A stretch of 64,000 bases of DNA from Heloderma charlesbogerti (taxonomy: Eukaryota; Chordata; Lepidosauria; Squamata; Helodermatidae): contig JANEZZ010001951.1 in the NCBI GenBank assembly GCA_026122225.1, positions 930,001 to 994,000 on the forward strand. The letters are read 5' to 3'. Below, piece by piece: positions 1 to 11,093 of this stretch; the stretch's first letter is position 1; each line of letters opens with the position of its first letter. Below the pieces are notes generated by a model that ran no database searches, was not told the origin of the DNA, and saw nothing but the letters and a program-made list of their open reading frames with translations. The position numbers were made by a program, and so were the translations under genes.

Positions 1-1043
1 AATTATGTATGTGCTTTGAAAGTGTCACCCTTCCTTTTGCTGCTCTATAGTTGATTTCCAGGCTTCCCAGTGGAAGCCTCCTCACTGATGATTCGAAATG
101 GACTCTCACACCAGAGGACAAGTAAATTAATACAATGCATAAACTGAACACTTTTTGAATACCATCCATGGGTGTCATCCTTCCCTACACAGGTGCAATG
201 CCTATGCAAGGGTGGATACCCCGGTTCTCTTTTCCCCAACTGGCATACAGGAAGGGCAGTTTGGCAAATGGGGGATGGGCTGGTGTGTATTTCTCGCATC
301 ACCATCCAACACTGCCTTGGTCAAGCTGCCTCATCAGCTCTGCACACACTCATTCACGTACACCAAGGTGATGAGGAAGAGGGCTCTGTTGAGCCCCGTG
401 GGGATCCCTCTCTGTGCAGGTGTTGTGCCCGCATGGGAAAGGATCATCCCCACCATGTATTCATCTTTGCCAGCTCATTGGAGAACACACACCCCTCACC
501 GATATAAATGAGACTTATTCTCCGCCGCCACCTCCACAGGCAAAAAAGCCTGAGTAAACAGATGAGCGCTCACTGTGCCCAAAAGGTCAATAAATGCGGA
601 TTTTGTCAGACCATAGGAGGAAGCATGTTTCCAACTTGACAGCTGTCTACTAGCCATAAGGCTATATATGTGCACATTTTTTTAGGCCTGTGAGCCAAAA
701 TGCCCTGGGTTGCTACAGTGCCAAATTGAAAGAGAGAGGAGTCTTTTTGTATACAGGGAGCCCATTTCTGGCACACACAGACCAAAATGAACATTCAGTT
801 GGTAGACCAGAAGCAGACCAAATGCATATGAATGTTGTAACATAAGAAAGGAAAGACAGAGAACCAGATTTTTTTTTAAAAAAAGACTACCCCTGCAGTC
901 GAAATATTTGCAGTTATTGTTGCTGTTGAGTCAAAAGGGTTGGGGAAGAGGAAGGAAATCAGCCAGTCCTGGAATTCCATCCATCTGCAAAATGAAAGCA
1001 AAGCCTTTCTATAAACAATTGTAACATATAATTAGGGCTGAAC
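1..1043. other. Intergenic sequence, no gene recognised
   Basis: No exon, RNA gene or confident repeat was recognised here. The overlapping short frames at 155-511 have no recognisable domain and look like chance frames. A short A/T run lies near 868-883. Confidence 0.5.
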
Positions 1044-1420
1044 TAGGGTGGCCACTTATGAATTGCCCCCAAAGAGGACATGCTTCATCAAAAAAGAGGA
1101 CAAAGGAGGACAGCGATATGCATATGCTAATTAATACATATACATGCAAATTTTGAAATGGTAATTATAATTTAAATAGAAATACAGCACATCTCACCTT
1201 TGTGTGGAAGACTGTGACCTGGTGACCTGTGTGCCTTGCTCTGCTGTCTGCTGTCCAGGTGCTATCTGTTGATGGGCAGCTGTTCTTATGGTTCATTATC
1301 TTCAAACTGGAATGGGAGAGAACAGCCTTTTGAACAGAGTACACCAAATAGAGGGGAGTCCTCTGGCAGCCCTTCAAACAGAGGACTATCCTCTGTAAAA
1401 GAGGGCACATAGGCCCTCTA
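1044..1420 (+). mobile_element. Nonautonomous DNA-element-like repeat, TAGGGTGGCC family
   Basis: The left end reads TAGGGTGGCC and is followed by short 'gaggac' motifs. The interior, with the phrase 'gaagactgtgacc.ggtgacctgtgtgcc', recurs at 18850-19120 and in reverse at 57981-58352. The 57981 copy has a GCCGCCCTA right end, so the family seems to have short terminal inverted repeats. The right boundary of this copy is uncertain. Class is inferred from structure only. Confidence 0.5.
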
Positions 1421-2303
1421 GCACATTTTGACAACAAAAATAAAACCCTCCTACTGCAAACACTCATACACTTTTTCACCATTTTGGGGTGGTGAAAAGG
1501 AGCACAAGTGTTCATCCTTCCCCTCTCCCAACTCCTGTTCATTCAGCCTGCAGTCAGCCTCCTCACTCCATCCCATTGCCTCTTGACACCCATTCAGCCA
1601 GCATGAAGCCAGCGTGAACATTGCGCTCTCTCTCTCTCTCTCTGTCTGAATTGGCTTTATTTGTCCTCACTGACATCAGTGCATAGCCAAGACTTGTGAC
1701 ATGGAGTGGTCATGGAGCTCACTACATAGTACCTGATTGGATGGAATCATACAGTGAGGGGAAAAGCCCCCCCCCCCAACAACACCCAAGGTTCAGCAAG
1801 GAGGGAGAATCCAGTGGGTGGGAATTGTCACAAACAATGTTAAAAAAAGTTATTGGAATACTAAGCACATTTCGCACCCCTAGTTTCACCTCAGAAATGT
1901 TCATATGCAAAAATGTTGCATAAGCATAAATATAACATATTACAAGACATAACACCAATGTACTGAAGCCAAGGTCTGTATCATGTGTTGTTTGTTGGAT
2001 GTAAATCCTTTCAAGTTTTATAAAAATAGATGTGTTTTTAAAGCACACACACATACCTAGTGGATTTTGTAGAGCTTCCATGGTGTCCAAGCACTGGTCA
2101 AATCAATACCCACTTAGCTTCAATCATAATACAGCATCAGACATTCACAAACCAGTCACTTTGGAGAGTTGCTTTTCAAAACTGAAGGGTTGTGGGGAGA
2201 CTGGCAGTTAATGTCTCCCTTTCTGGTTCCCACAACAGCTCCCTGTGGCTTCAGATGGAGGGAAGAAGCTTGGCAAGCTTCTTCCTCCTCCTCATAGTTG
2301 TGG
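1421..2303. other. Intergenic sequence, no gene recognised
   Basis: Only a short (TC)n run near 1626-1643 and a C run near 1770-1778 stand out. No domain was recognised in the frames on either strand. Confidence 0.45.
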
Positions 2304-2515
2304 GGGAAAGCCTCCCTGTGTGGGAGGGACCACAGCTAAGTGGTAGAGGACCTGCTTTGCATGCAGAAAGTCCCAGGTTAAATCCCCGGAATCTCCAGGT
2401 AGGGCTAGAAAAGCTCCTGCCTGAAACCCTGGAGAGAAGCTGCCAGTCAATGTCAATAGTATTGGGTTAGATGGACCAAGGTCTAATTCAGTATAAGGCA
2501 TCCTATGGTCCTATG
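2304..2515 (+). mobile_element. tRNA-derived SINE
   Basis: The head resembles a tRNA gene. An A-box-like stretch (agctaagtggtagagga) is followed by 'tttgcatgcagaaagtcccaggtt', and a degenerate B box (GGTTAAATCCC) follows. The body includes 'cctgaaaccctggagag' and ends near 'agtataaggcatcctatggtcc'. Reverse-strand pieces of the same family occur at 20565-20690 and 60448-61245. This is a retroposon, not a functional tRNA: the B box is mutated and no complete cloverleaf is apparent. Confidence 0.75.
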
Positions 2516-2564
2516 GCTAAAAGCAGTTTATGACTGAATTCAATACAAGGGCCTAGTTTTTCCA

Positions 2565-2970
2565 TAGGGATGTCCATCATTTGCAAATCTGGACCTTTTG
2601 GGGCCTGACGGTTCCCGCTGCCCACCCAGTTCTGCTTGCATTTGCGAACCGAGCTGCAGGTTTTTCTTGAAATCCAGGGACTTCAGGATTTGCTTTTTTT
2701 GCAAATAGAAATTTGTGCAAATTGTGTCATTTGTGCAAATTTGTGTCATTTGTGTCATTTGTGCAAATTTCAGCCATAATTTGCATAATTTGCAGTTTCT
2801 CTTTGTGCAAATTTCTGTTTAGGAAAAGCAAACCCTGGAAAATCCGGGAACTAGCCTGACTCGATGCACATCAAATTGGACCAGCTCGTGGGGAACGAGC
2901 CAAAGTATGGGGGGCTGAGCTGATGAAAGCTCTTTGGACTCTACCCCCCGGACAGATTCCTCCGACAACC
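2565..2970 (+). mobile_element. hAT-like MITE, TAGGGATGTC terminus (right end uncertain)
   Basis: The left terminus TAGGGATGTC matches the element at 43205-43508, which has a perfect 8-bp target duplication. The interior holds several 'tttgtgcaaatt' motifs and a 'cctgactcgatg' stretch also shared with the 43205 and 15048 copies. The 3' half degrades around 'attcctccgacaac', so the right boundary is approximate. Confidence 0.55.
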
Positions 2971-3339
2971 CGATCACCTATAAGACTGGAAAATGGCCTG
3001 GATCCAGATTCCAGCATAGTTCAGGGAGTGCCTATGTGTGAAATCAGTCACACAACAAGACTTTCTGCTCCTCTGCAGCCCTGGTTCTCCCTCAAAATCT
3101 GCTCTGGGAGGTCCCTCTATCCTCTGGAGCAGATTTTGAGGGTGCACAGAGGAATGTGGGGGGGGATTGCCCCCTCCCTGTTCCACTGACAGAAGCCATT
3201 CCATCAGCAGGAGGACTAGTCAGATACAACCCAATGTCCGTGTCAGCATGCCTACCCTCATTGCTCATAAGACGGGATCCTGCTCCAACTTCTCCCCCTC
3301 TCCCCCTGTCAACTAATATTTGTAAGGGCTAGGAGGAGG

Positions 3340-3700
3340 GGCCTTCTCAGCTGTGCTCCTGGGGCAGTTATGCCCCTGCTGATGCCTTTGCACCCTGCCA
3401 ATCCCCCTCTGCAAGCGGTGGGCCCTGCCAATTCCATTGTGCAAGTGGGACCCACCACTTACGCAAAGGAGATTTAGTGCTTCCGAGGGAAAGCCATGAA
3501 ATGGGATGAATCACTCTTTTCTGGAAGGAGGCAAGTATTTTCTGAAAGGATGCTCCCTTATGTGAGGTCTGCCAACCTGTCTCCTTCTAGAAAGGAGCAT
3601 TTCCACTTGTTTCAGGTTGCCCTGGAAGCATTAAATTGCTGTTGTGCAAGCAGTGGGGGCTGCTTGTGCAACAGAATTGGCAGGGTGTAAGCACCCCATT
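3340..3700. repeat. Dispersed repeat with inverted arms, family shared with 23084 and 29590
   Basis: The stretch around 3453-3488 (beginning GACCCACCACTTACGCAAAGG) resembles the arm of the inverted-repeat element at 23084-23277. The 'cccctgccaatt' and 'aagagcatttcca' phrases recur at 29590-29830. No coding potential is apparent. It is probably a decayed DNA element; boundaries are not defined. Confidence 0.4.
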
Positions 3701-3815
3701 GGAGTCTGCCCCAAGTCTTCCGGAACAACCTCCTAAAAGAAGATTACCAATTACTGTTCCTCACTCTTTGGGCTTGTAGTGGAAAGTCAAAACATTTTAA
3801 TTCCTTGCGGGTAAT

Positions 3816-3851
<36 letters not shown>

Positions 3852-4357
3852 TCCGTATCTAACTGTCTTTCAGTTCAGTTTCATTTATTTCTTTTTGCCG
3901 TGGGACGTAACAAAACCTAGAATACCAAACAGCAATAAAAATAAACCAAGCAGGCTGCAAATGAAGAAATGCATACAAAGAGACCCCTTTGCTGACCTAC
4001 GAATGCCCAAATGGATCATGCTCCGGAGCCGGCCCTGCAGGGAAACAGCCAGAGACATGATAAAGAATAAGGGAGTGAGGAGGCAGCACAAAGACAAAAC
4101 TACACATTACAAAGAAAACAGGGCTGAGTTTCCTTGTGACTGACATCAAAACCCTGTCTGTTTCCTAACCTTTGCCAGTAATAGCCAGTGATGGGGAAAC
4201 ATAACATGATGACTAGGACTAGACATTAAGGAGGGGAGTGTGACACTGGTTTACTTTTTTTGGTGACAGTCCCCTGTGATTTGTCTCATGTTCTGCCCAA
4301 ATATGGGTGCAGATATTAATGCGGTCTATATACACTCCCTTTCTGTTGTTGTTTTTA
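3701..4357. other. Intergenic sequence with a (CTTT)n microsatellite
   Basis: A (CTTT)n tract occupies 3815-3852. The plus-strand frame at 3805-4143 starts inside this tract (giving a run of F, L and S) and is not a plausible gene. Nothing else is recognised before the L2 element. Confidence 0.5.
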
Positions 4358-5593
4358 GGTCCCCCCGCCCTTGAGGAAAGAAAGGTGACACATGGGACAG
4401 AAACGGCCTTGGTCGCCTTGGTAGATGATACGAGGAGGGCTCTGGATAGGGGTGAATGCTCCTTCCTTGTTCTCCTCGACCTCTCAGCGGCTTTTGATAC
4501 CGTTGACCACAGTATCCTACTGGACTGCCTGGAGGGCTTGGGCATTGGAGACACCATATTGCGGTGGTTCCGGTCCTTCCTCTCCGGCAGGTACCAGAGG
4601 GTAGCACTGGGAGAGGAGGTTTCGGACCCGTGGACACTCACTTGTGGGGTGCCACAGGGTTCTGTCCTCTCCCCGATGCTATTTAATATCTATGTGAAGC
4701 CGCTGGGGGCTATCATCAGGAGGTTTGGGGTGCGGTGTCATCAATATGCGGATGACAAGCAGCTCTACCTCTCATTCAAATCTTCACCAAGGTTGGCCGT
4801 AGAATCCCTGTCCAAATGTCTAGAGACGGTGAGTGGCTGGATGGGGAGGAATAAGCTGAAGCTGAACCCTGACAAGACCGAGGTACTTTTGGTGGGAGAC
4901 AAGAGGAGGCTGGGGGATGTTGACCTGGTGTTGAATGGGGTATGGCTACCCTTGAAAGACCAGGTCCGCAGCCTGGGGGTCATTTTGGACTCCCAGCTGT
5001 CCATGGAGGCTCAGGTGTCAGCTGTGAGCTGGACAGCGCTGTATCAACTCCATCTGATACGGCAGCCGCACCCCTTCCTTCCCGACCATCTGCTCCCATT
5101 GGTAGTACATGCCCTGGTCTCCTCTCGTTTAGACTACTGTAATGCACTCTACGTGGGGTTACCCTTGAAGATGGTTTGGAAGCTGCAGCTGGTACAGAAT
5201 GCAGCGGCTCGCCTGATTAAAGGCAGCCGCCGGCGAGATCACATCACTCCAGTGCTGAAGGAGTTGCACTGGTTAACAGTTGTTTTCCGGGCCAAATTCA
5301 AGGTGTTGGTTTTGACCTGTAAAACTCTATATGGTTCCGGCCCAACCTATCTTAAGGAGCGCCTCCAGCAGCACCAGACAAGCCACTTAACAAGATCAGC
5401 CTTGGATGGCCTTCTCTCTGTCCCATCAGCCAGGACATCTAGACTGGTGGGGACGAGGGAGAGGGCCTTTTCTGTGGTGGCCCCCACTCTGTGGAACTCC
5501 CTCCCTAGGGAACTCCGCCATGCCCCCTCTTTAATGAGCTTCCGCCATGCATTAAAAACGTGGTTGTTCAGGCAGGCATTTGGGGTGGGTTAG
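4358..5593 (+). CDS. L2-type LINE reverse transcriptase fragment (open frame)
   Basis: An uninterrupted frame of about 411 codons encodes the C-terminal half of a LINE ORF2 protein, the reverse transcriptase that primes cDNA synthesis at a nicked genomic target. Counted from 4358, motif AAFDTVDH (RT motif A) is at residues 44-51, GVPQGSV (motif B) at 97-103 and the catalytic YADD box (motif C) at 130-133. The C-terminal region ends with 'WNSLPRELR' and 'KTWLFRQAF', typical of this group. The N-terminal endonuclease is absent, so the copy cannot be autonomous. The frame also extends upstream through non-LINE sequence to a GTG at 4307, which I do not count. Its integrity suggests a fairly recent insertion. 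Confidence 0.8.
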   Translation, partial: GPPALEERKVTHGTETALVALVDDTRRALDRGECSFLVLLDLSAAFDTVDHSILLDCLEGLGIGDTILRWFRSFLSGRYQRVALGEEVSDPWTLTCGVPQGSVLSPMLFNIYVKPLGAIIRRFGVRCHQYADDKQLYLSFKSSPRLAVESLSKCLETVSGWMGRNKLKLNPDKTEVLLVGDKRRLGDVDLVLNGVWLPLKDQVRSLGVILDSQLSMEAQVSAVSWTALYQLHLIRQPHPFLPDHLLPLVVHALVSSRLDYCNALYVGLPLKMVWKLQLVQNAAARLIKGSRRRDHITPVLKELHWLTVVFRAKFKVLVLTCKTLYGSGPTYLKERLQQHQTSHLTRSALDGLLSVPSARTSRLVGTRERAFSVVAPTLWNSLPRELRHAPSLMSFRHALKTWLFRQAFGVG

Positions 5594-5735
5594 GGTATTT
5601 TAGAAAATGTTTTTACTGTAGAATTTTATTGTTTTAAACTGTTTTATTGTATGTTGTACATCGCCCAGAGTGGCTGGGTGACCAGCTAGATGGGCGATTA
5701 ATAAATTTAATAATAATAATAATAACAACATCACC
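4358..5735 (+). mobile_element. L2-type LINE, 5'-truncated, with intact 3' half of ORF2
   Basis: This is the 3' end of a non-LTR retrotransposon of the L2/CR1 group. It carries a reverse-transcriptase frame followed by a 3' UTR with 'cgcccagagtggctgggtgacc' and a (TAA)n tail at 5705-5729. A close relative lies at 39690-41018. The 5' edge near 4358-4380 is where similarity to the relative fades. No target duplication was identified. Clade assignment rests on the RT motifs and tail type. Confidence 0.85.
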
Positions 5736-6274
5736 CCCTTCTTCTGAAGAGTCAGTTACTGGTGCTAGTTAATGGGATCTGCATGCCACAGAGTTCAATA
5801 CAATTTGATGCTCTTTAATTAATGGCTTCTTTAATAGCTGGTGACAGTGGGAGAGTGAACTTCCACAGTTCACAGCCTTTTCTGAGACCTCTTCTGGAAT
5901 ATTTCTTTCTACTATCATCAGCCAGACTCCCCTTTTGACCCCTTTATCAGTCTGTGAGTGGTACCGGAATCTTAACTGTCTCATGGCCATAGCAATTCAC
6001 TGCAGCCCCTTCTAAATGCACACCCTCATAGAGTAAAGAAATGAAATGGCCCAGTTCCACCAAACGCATTTCAGTGAACATGCCATAGATCAGCGGATTC
6101 ATCTTTCTCAAAAGATGTCTGAGGTATCCATGTCGTTAAGGAGTTTCCTCAACAGATAGTAGAGTTAATTTGGGTACACACATAGTCCAACACACTCAGC
6201 TTGAGTTGGAAAACAGTATATTTTTAACCCCTCTCCTTTAAAACCTGAGATGTAAAGTATGCCTCATAAAAGAG
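5736..6274. other. Intergenic sequence, no gene recognised
   Basis: No repeat or exon was recognised between the L2 tail and the next SINE. Confidence 0.45.
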
Positions 6275-6521
6275 AGCCAGTGTGGTGGAGTGGCAAGAGT
6301 GTTGGACTGGGAGCCAGGAGATCCAGGTTCTACTCCCCACCCAGCCATGGAAGCTCACTGGGTGACTTTGGGCCAGTCACAGACTCTCAGCCCAACCTAC
6401 CTCACAGGGTTGTTGTTGTTGTGAGGATAAAATGGAGAGGAGGAGGATAATGTAAGCCACCTTGGGTTCCTTGAAAGAGGAAAAAAGGCGGGATACTAAT
6501 GCAATAAATAAACAAATAAAG
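6275..6521 (+). mobile_element. tRNA-derived SINE, 'agccagtgtggtg' family
   Basis: The head has an A-box-like stretch (tggtggagtggcaagagtg) and a B-box-like GGTTCTACTCC. The conserved body 'ctcactgggtgactttgggcc' and 'acctcacagggttgttgttg' follow, with an AT-rich (AATA)n-like tail. A better copy lies at 44406-44645, a tail on the minus strand at 7830-7930, and a weak head near 11936-12050. Confidence 0.8.
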
Positions 6522-6543
6522 GCTGGTAGATCAGTTCGGACTG

Positions 6544-6776
6544 CAGGGCCGGCCCTACCATTAAGCAAAGTGAGATGACCATGTCAGGCTACTGATTGAA
6601 AGGGAAACAAATTGTTAGTTATTTAATTTATTATCGTGGCAAGGGGAGAGGTGCTTGTGGGCTTTTCTGCCTCAGATGCAAAAATAACTTGACCAGCCTT
6701 AGTCATTATGCACCTTGACTGGGGAGGGCACCGTTTGCTGCTCCATCTCAGGCAGCAAAATGCCTTGGCCCTAGGG
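6544..6776 (+). mobile_element. hAT-like nonautonomous element, CAGGGCCGGCCC terminus
   Basis: It begins CAGGGCCGGCCCTA and ends with a decayed inverted copy (ttggccctagg). The interior, with 'attgttagttatttaatttatt' and 'ttttctgcctcag', matches elements at 11094-11319 and 63790-64000. No transposase frame is present. Confidence 0.6.
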
Positions 6777-7829
6777 AAGACACAGATAGGATGGGATGTT
6801 GGATTGTATAAGAATGGGAGAGTGCTGATTTGCATTGGCTGCCAGGAACATAAATCTGAATATTGGACTACCCTCATGAACATCTTGCATTCACACACTT
6901 TAACTATTCTCTAACTAGAGGAGGGAGAATATCAGTGACAAGCAGGATCATACCTCTGTCTGAAGAATGCCAGCTTTTTTACTGGTTAAATAATAACAGC
7001 CTTGTTCATTTTCACATTCTCCATGCCTTGATTATCATTGTGCTTACACCATACCATTACAGCTGTCAAAGTATTACCATACATGTTATATTGTCATGAT
7101 TGTACTTGGATATTAATTGCATCTGTTTATTCATTCATTTGTTCATTCATTCGGGTTCTTCACTAGCTCAAATATTTCTCAGTGAGATTCACACCGAACC
7201 CACTATATCCTTTATACCAGGGCAACCATATTTTTTGTGGGTGCATGGATTGTGAGCAAATAATTGACTCCATTTATGCAAAGGTCAAATCCTGACACCC
7301 TTGAAATCCATAGAAATTTGGCCAGAAAATGCATAAACTTACACATGATTTAAAGAGATAAGGATCATACAATCTTATTTCTGAACTATTTTTATTTTAA
7401 CTTTCTTCAGATGGGTAATAGAACTATGACCAGTTTGGTTTCATTAACAATGAAATTGTGCTGTTGATTGCCATTGATTATTTATGGAGTGTTAAAAGCA
7501 GATCAGTATTGTACAAAACATGAAAGGAGAGAAATCCCCTGCTGCCTCTGGCTTCTCACTGATATATTGGGTGCATTAGTAGTTTCTCTGCAGTTTTGCT
7601 ATCCAGCATCAAGAACTACACATCAGGAAGATGAAATTCTTTGCTTGATAATACATCAGAATTTTGAAATCTGTTAACATGTGCCAGAGCCTTGTAATTT
7701 GTCTTCATCATGAAATACTTTGAATTACAGTTGTATAGGTATGGAATATGGTGAAATAGATTATTGCTGATTACGGTAGTAAAATTAAAATAAAGCACAC
7801 GTTTATCTCCATTAAAATGTGCTTCCAGC
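6777..7829. other. AT-rich intergenic sequence, no gene recognised
   Basis: No exon, RNA gene or known repeat was recognised. The short frames show no domains. Confidence 0.45.
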
Positions 7830-7930
7830 AGCATTTATTCATTTAGTGCATTTATATTCTGCCTTTATTCCAAGGCGCTCAAGGCAGCATACATGGTTCT
7901 CACTCCCATTTTGTCCTCACAACAACAAAG
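7830..7930 (-). mobile_element. SINE 3' tail fragment
   Basis: Read on the minus strand it carries 'gttgttgtgaggacaaaatgg' and 'gccttgagcgccttggaata' followed by an AT tail, as in the 3' half of the SINEs at 6275 and 44406. The tRNA-like head is missing. Confidence 0.5.
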
Positions 7931-7937
7931 GCAAGTA

Positions 7938-9000
7938 AGGGGGACAAGATAGATATGTACAAAATTATGTGTGGTGCAGAGAAAGTGGATAGGGAGAAAT
8001 TTTTCTCCCTCTCTCAAAATGCTAGAACCCGAAGGGGTCATCCCATGAAGCTGATTGGTGGGAGATTCAGGACTGATCAAAGGAAGTATACAGAATGCAG
8101 CCTCCCGAGTATTGGTGGGGGTGAGGTGATTAGATTACATAATGCCTATACTGTGCTAGCTGCACTGGTTACTGGTGTGTTTCCAAGCTGGTTTTGACCT
8201 TTAAAGCCTTAAACGGTTTGGGACCAAGTTTCTTGAAGGACCGCCTTCACCCATATCAGCCTGCCCGCACTTTAAGATCAGAAAGAGAGGCCCTTCTCAC
8301 TTGCCCACCTGTGAGAGCAGTCAGTGGGTGACCACACGTGAGAAGGCCTTCTCTGCAGTGGCCCCACACCTTTGGAACAAGTTGCCATCAGAGGTCTGCC
8401 ATGCTCCATCACTGCAGGCTTTTAAGAAGGCCTTGAAAACATATTATTTTACTGTGGCCTTCTCTTGAAATTACTGCTGTTGTCACTGTTACTGCTGTTA
8501 TCATTGTTGCTGGTTTTATTGTTGGCTCTTATTGTTGTTTTTATTGTTTTTGTGTTGTTATCGCTTTTAATATTCTAACTGTTTTTGTGTATTTTATTGC
8601 TGTAAGCTGCCTTGGGAGGGCTTCTGCCCTGAAAGGCAGCCAAGAAATATTTTACATAAAATAAAGAAATAAAGGACTTCTTCAAACAGTGCATAGTTAA
8701 ACTATGGAATTCACTGCCACAAGATGTACTGATGGCCACCAGTTTGGATGGCTTTAAAAGGGAGTTGGACAAATAAGGCTATCAATGGCTACTAGTCCTG
8801 ATGCCTCTATGCTACCTCCAGTAGCATAGCAGTATGCCTATGTACACCAGTTGCTGGGGAACATGGGTGGGAGGGTGCTGTTGCACTCATGCCCTGTTTA
8901 TGGGTTTCCCATACGCACCAGATTGGCCGCTGTGTGAACAGAATGCTGGACTAGATGACCTTTAGTCTGATCCAGCATGGCTCTTCTTATGTTCTTATTT
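7938..9000 (+). mobile_element. CR1-type LINE 3' end, split by an L2 insertion
   Basis: The left part (7938-8084) and right part (8671-9000) join to give the 3' end of a CR1-type LINE. The right part includes 'catagttaaactatggaattc', 'ttggatggctttaaaag' and the terminal 'cttcttatgttctta'. The same 3' end occurs at 37535-37860 and, in reverse, at 12089-12403. The element is 5'-truncated and carries no complete reading frame. Confidence 0.75.
8085..8670 (+). mobile_element. L2-type LINE 3' fragment nested in CR1
   Basis: Decayed coding sequence with 'gaaggccttctctgcagtggccccacacctttggaac' (the VAPxLWN region of L2 ORF2) is followed by a T-rich 3' UTR and an 'aataaagaaat' tail. It is flanked by a 6-bp AAAGGA repeat at 8079-8084 and 8671-8676, and removing it restores the CR1. 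It is therefore younger than the CR1 copy. Confidence 0.7.
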
Positions 9001-9001
9001 T

Positions 9002-9192
9002 ACTTTGCCTGATTCCTGGCTTGCCAATATGTTCAAACCAGGAATCATGGTTTAAAATAAACTCCTGTCATTTGCTAGAAAGGGCAGCTACAAATTCCAG
9101 ATTGTTTTGCTAGCTTGTTGAGCAAACTAGAGTTCATTTCAAACCACAATTCCTGGTTCACATGTAATAAAAAGTCAGGAATCAGGCAAAGT
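9002..9192. mobile_element. MITE with perfect 17-bp terminal inverted repeats
   Basis: The left end ACTTTGCCTGATTCCTG (9002-9018) is the exact reverse complement of 9176-9192. Inside lies a second, weaker inverted pair ('aaaccaggaat' / 'attcctggtt'). It lies directly after the CR1 terminus. No coding frame is present; superfamily is not assigned. Confidence 0.6.
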
Positions 9193-9987
9193 GAAACTGG
9201 TTTATTACTCCTACCAGCTGCACAGGAGGAGCAGAGGAGAGGGAAAGGGCCTGAGCATGGTGCTTTCCATGGGCTTCTCTCTGCTCATGCGCATGGCACT
9301 AAAAACCATGGTTTAGCATTATGTGGAAGTGAAAGAGAAATTGTGATTAGCTGAAAATGCAAGTGAATTTTCTGATCTCCTCACAGCCATGCCAGAGCTA
9401 AAAAGGGGAGGGGGTGTATAGATTTTTTTTTCTCCTGCCCTAAGATATAAAGTGCATGTAACAGCTGTAGTTCATAATGCAGAAAACTGTAAGCCTTATC
9501 GCATAAATCAATCACATGAATCAGTCCTGAAGCTCATCTAAAATTCCTGTTGCTACTACAAATTATTACATCATAAAATGCTGATCAGAATTTTAACAGA
9601 ATTAGAACTTTTATCAACAGGTGCACAGCTGTGTAGATGTTTACGGGACTCTTCAAAGTCCTATTGCTTCCATATGATTCTGTTGGGAGAGGAAAAAGCT
9701 AAGTTTTCAGAATAGCCCAGTTTTTTCCTCAACATCACAAGCAACTATCAGTCCAGGTTTAGTTGTGTGTTTTTTAAAGGCTGCATAACCCAGTACTTCC
9801 AATGATGGCGTGGGTGGGATGAGGGGAGACTTTTCTGTGTTATCACCTGGGATGGGGAGGATGGGGAGGGACAAATTTGTATTTAAAATGCAGGAAGCTT
9901 CCAGGGATCCCATATGGGCGTGGTACGAAACTACTTGAACAGACAGGCTTTTTTGCCCTCCCGCTACTTTTCCCCATTTGTGGGGCT
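9193..9987. other. Intergenic sequence, no gene recognised
   Basis: No exon or confident repeat was recognised. Confidence 0.4.
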
Positions 9988-10240
9988 CAGTGTGGTACAG
10001 TGAATCATGTAGTCACTTTGGAGAGAGGAGCCCCTGGGTCAAAGGGCCACTCGGCCTTCAAGCTCTGTGGGTGGGCTTGGGAACGTCTATCGTGTAGCTT
10101 AGCCTGCCTCATATAGTCAGCATTCCAACTGAAATGGGTGAATTGGCCTTCTCTCCCAGTTGAACCTACTTCAGAGGGTTCTTGTGAGGCTAAATGAAGC
10201 AACAGCGAGAAAGCATTTTGCATGCAGAAATAAAATGGGG
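9988..10240 (+). mobile_element. Possible old SINE-like repeat
   Basis: It has the general layout of a decayed SINE ('cagtgtggtacagtgaatcatgtagtc', then 'cttcagagggttcttgtgaggctaaatga'). Boundaries and family are uncertain. Confidence 0.3.
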
Positions 10241-10256
10241 TGTGTATATAAGAGTG

Positions 10257-10284
10257 TGCACACACATACACACACACACACACT
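10257..10284. repeat. (CA)n microsatellite
   Basis: A nearly pure CA dinucleotide run. Confidence 0.9.
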
Positions 10285-11093
10285 TAATTCTCTGAATGCC
10301 AGCCTGTGTGTAGCCAAAATGGCACTATCCATGCACAAGAGGGAGGTATCAGCAGGCTTGGGGGGATCCCAAGGTTTGCAGAAGTACAGAAAAAGTTGGG
10401 AGAAATATACTAAGGGAGGGGGACAACCCACGGCAGCCCCATGAGGATTGAACATGCTCAGTGCCCATGAAATGCTGGTTGACTGTTAGAGAAGGGAATG
10501 GAAAACCAGAAGCAGCACTCTACACTGCAACATTTTGTTGCAGGTCCCACAAATGTACTCCCGCCACCCAGTCCATTTTCAGACATCTCTCTACAATCCT
10601 GAGGGTTGGATACCCTTCTGGGCACGCTATGGGTGCAGGAAGGGAGTGGCATACAGCTAAATTGAGTCTTCTTTCCACCCTTTCTCTTCCTGGTCCCGGA
10701 TGGCTCCTCAAATGAAGCTGCCTTCAGTGGTCCATCAAGTCCAGCAGCTCTGGCAGCAGCTCCTAGGATCTCAAGCAGGGCTCTGTTTCTTAGACCTACT
10801 ACCTGAGATCCTTTTAGCAGGAACCAGCAGGCCATTAGCCTGGGAAGTATGACTGGCTGGCTACATGGGAGGCATGTTGTGGGTCTCTCATTGACAGCAA
10901 AGCTGTGGCCCCCAGTTGCCGCCTGAGGGTGAGCCAGGGAGGAGGAGGGAAGAAAGAGGGCACCTTTGAGGTCTGTGCCAATCTCCTCTCCTGTATACTT
11001 CTTCTCAACTATTTGGATTTAGTTTCACACATTCTTTGCAAACCACTCCAGTGCAGGTGAAAAACAAAGCTTCAGTAAATGAAAGACAACTTT
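10285..11093. other. Intergenic sequence, no gene recognised
   Basis: Opposed open frames at 10458-10835 (minus) and 10461-10715 (plus) show no domain and do not look like a conserved gene. Confidence 0.4.

Noticed and set aside
2304..2400. Possible tRNA gene
   Set aside because: It has A- and B-box-like motifs but is the head of a SINE with a mutated B box and a continuing SINE body.
3805..4143. 112-codon plus-strand frame beginning in a run of F, L and S
   Set aside because: It starts within a (CTTT)n microsatellite and has no domain.
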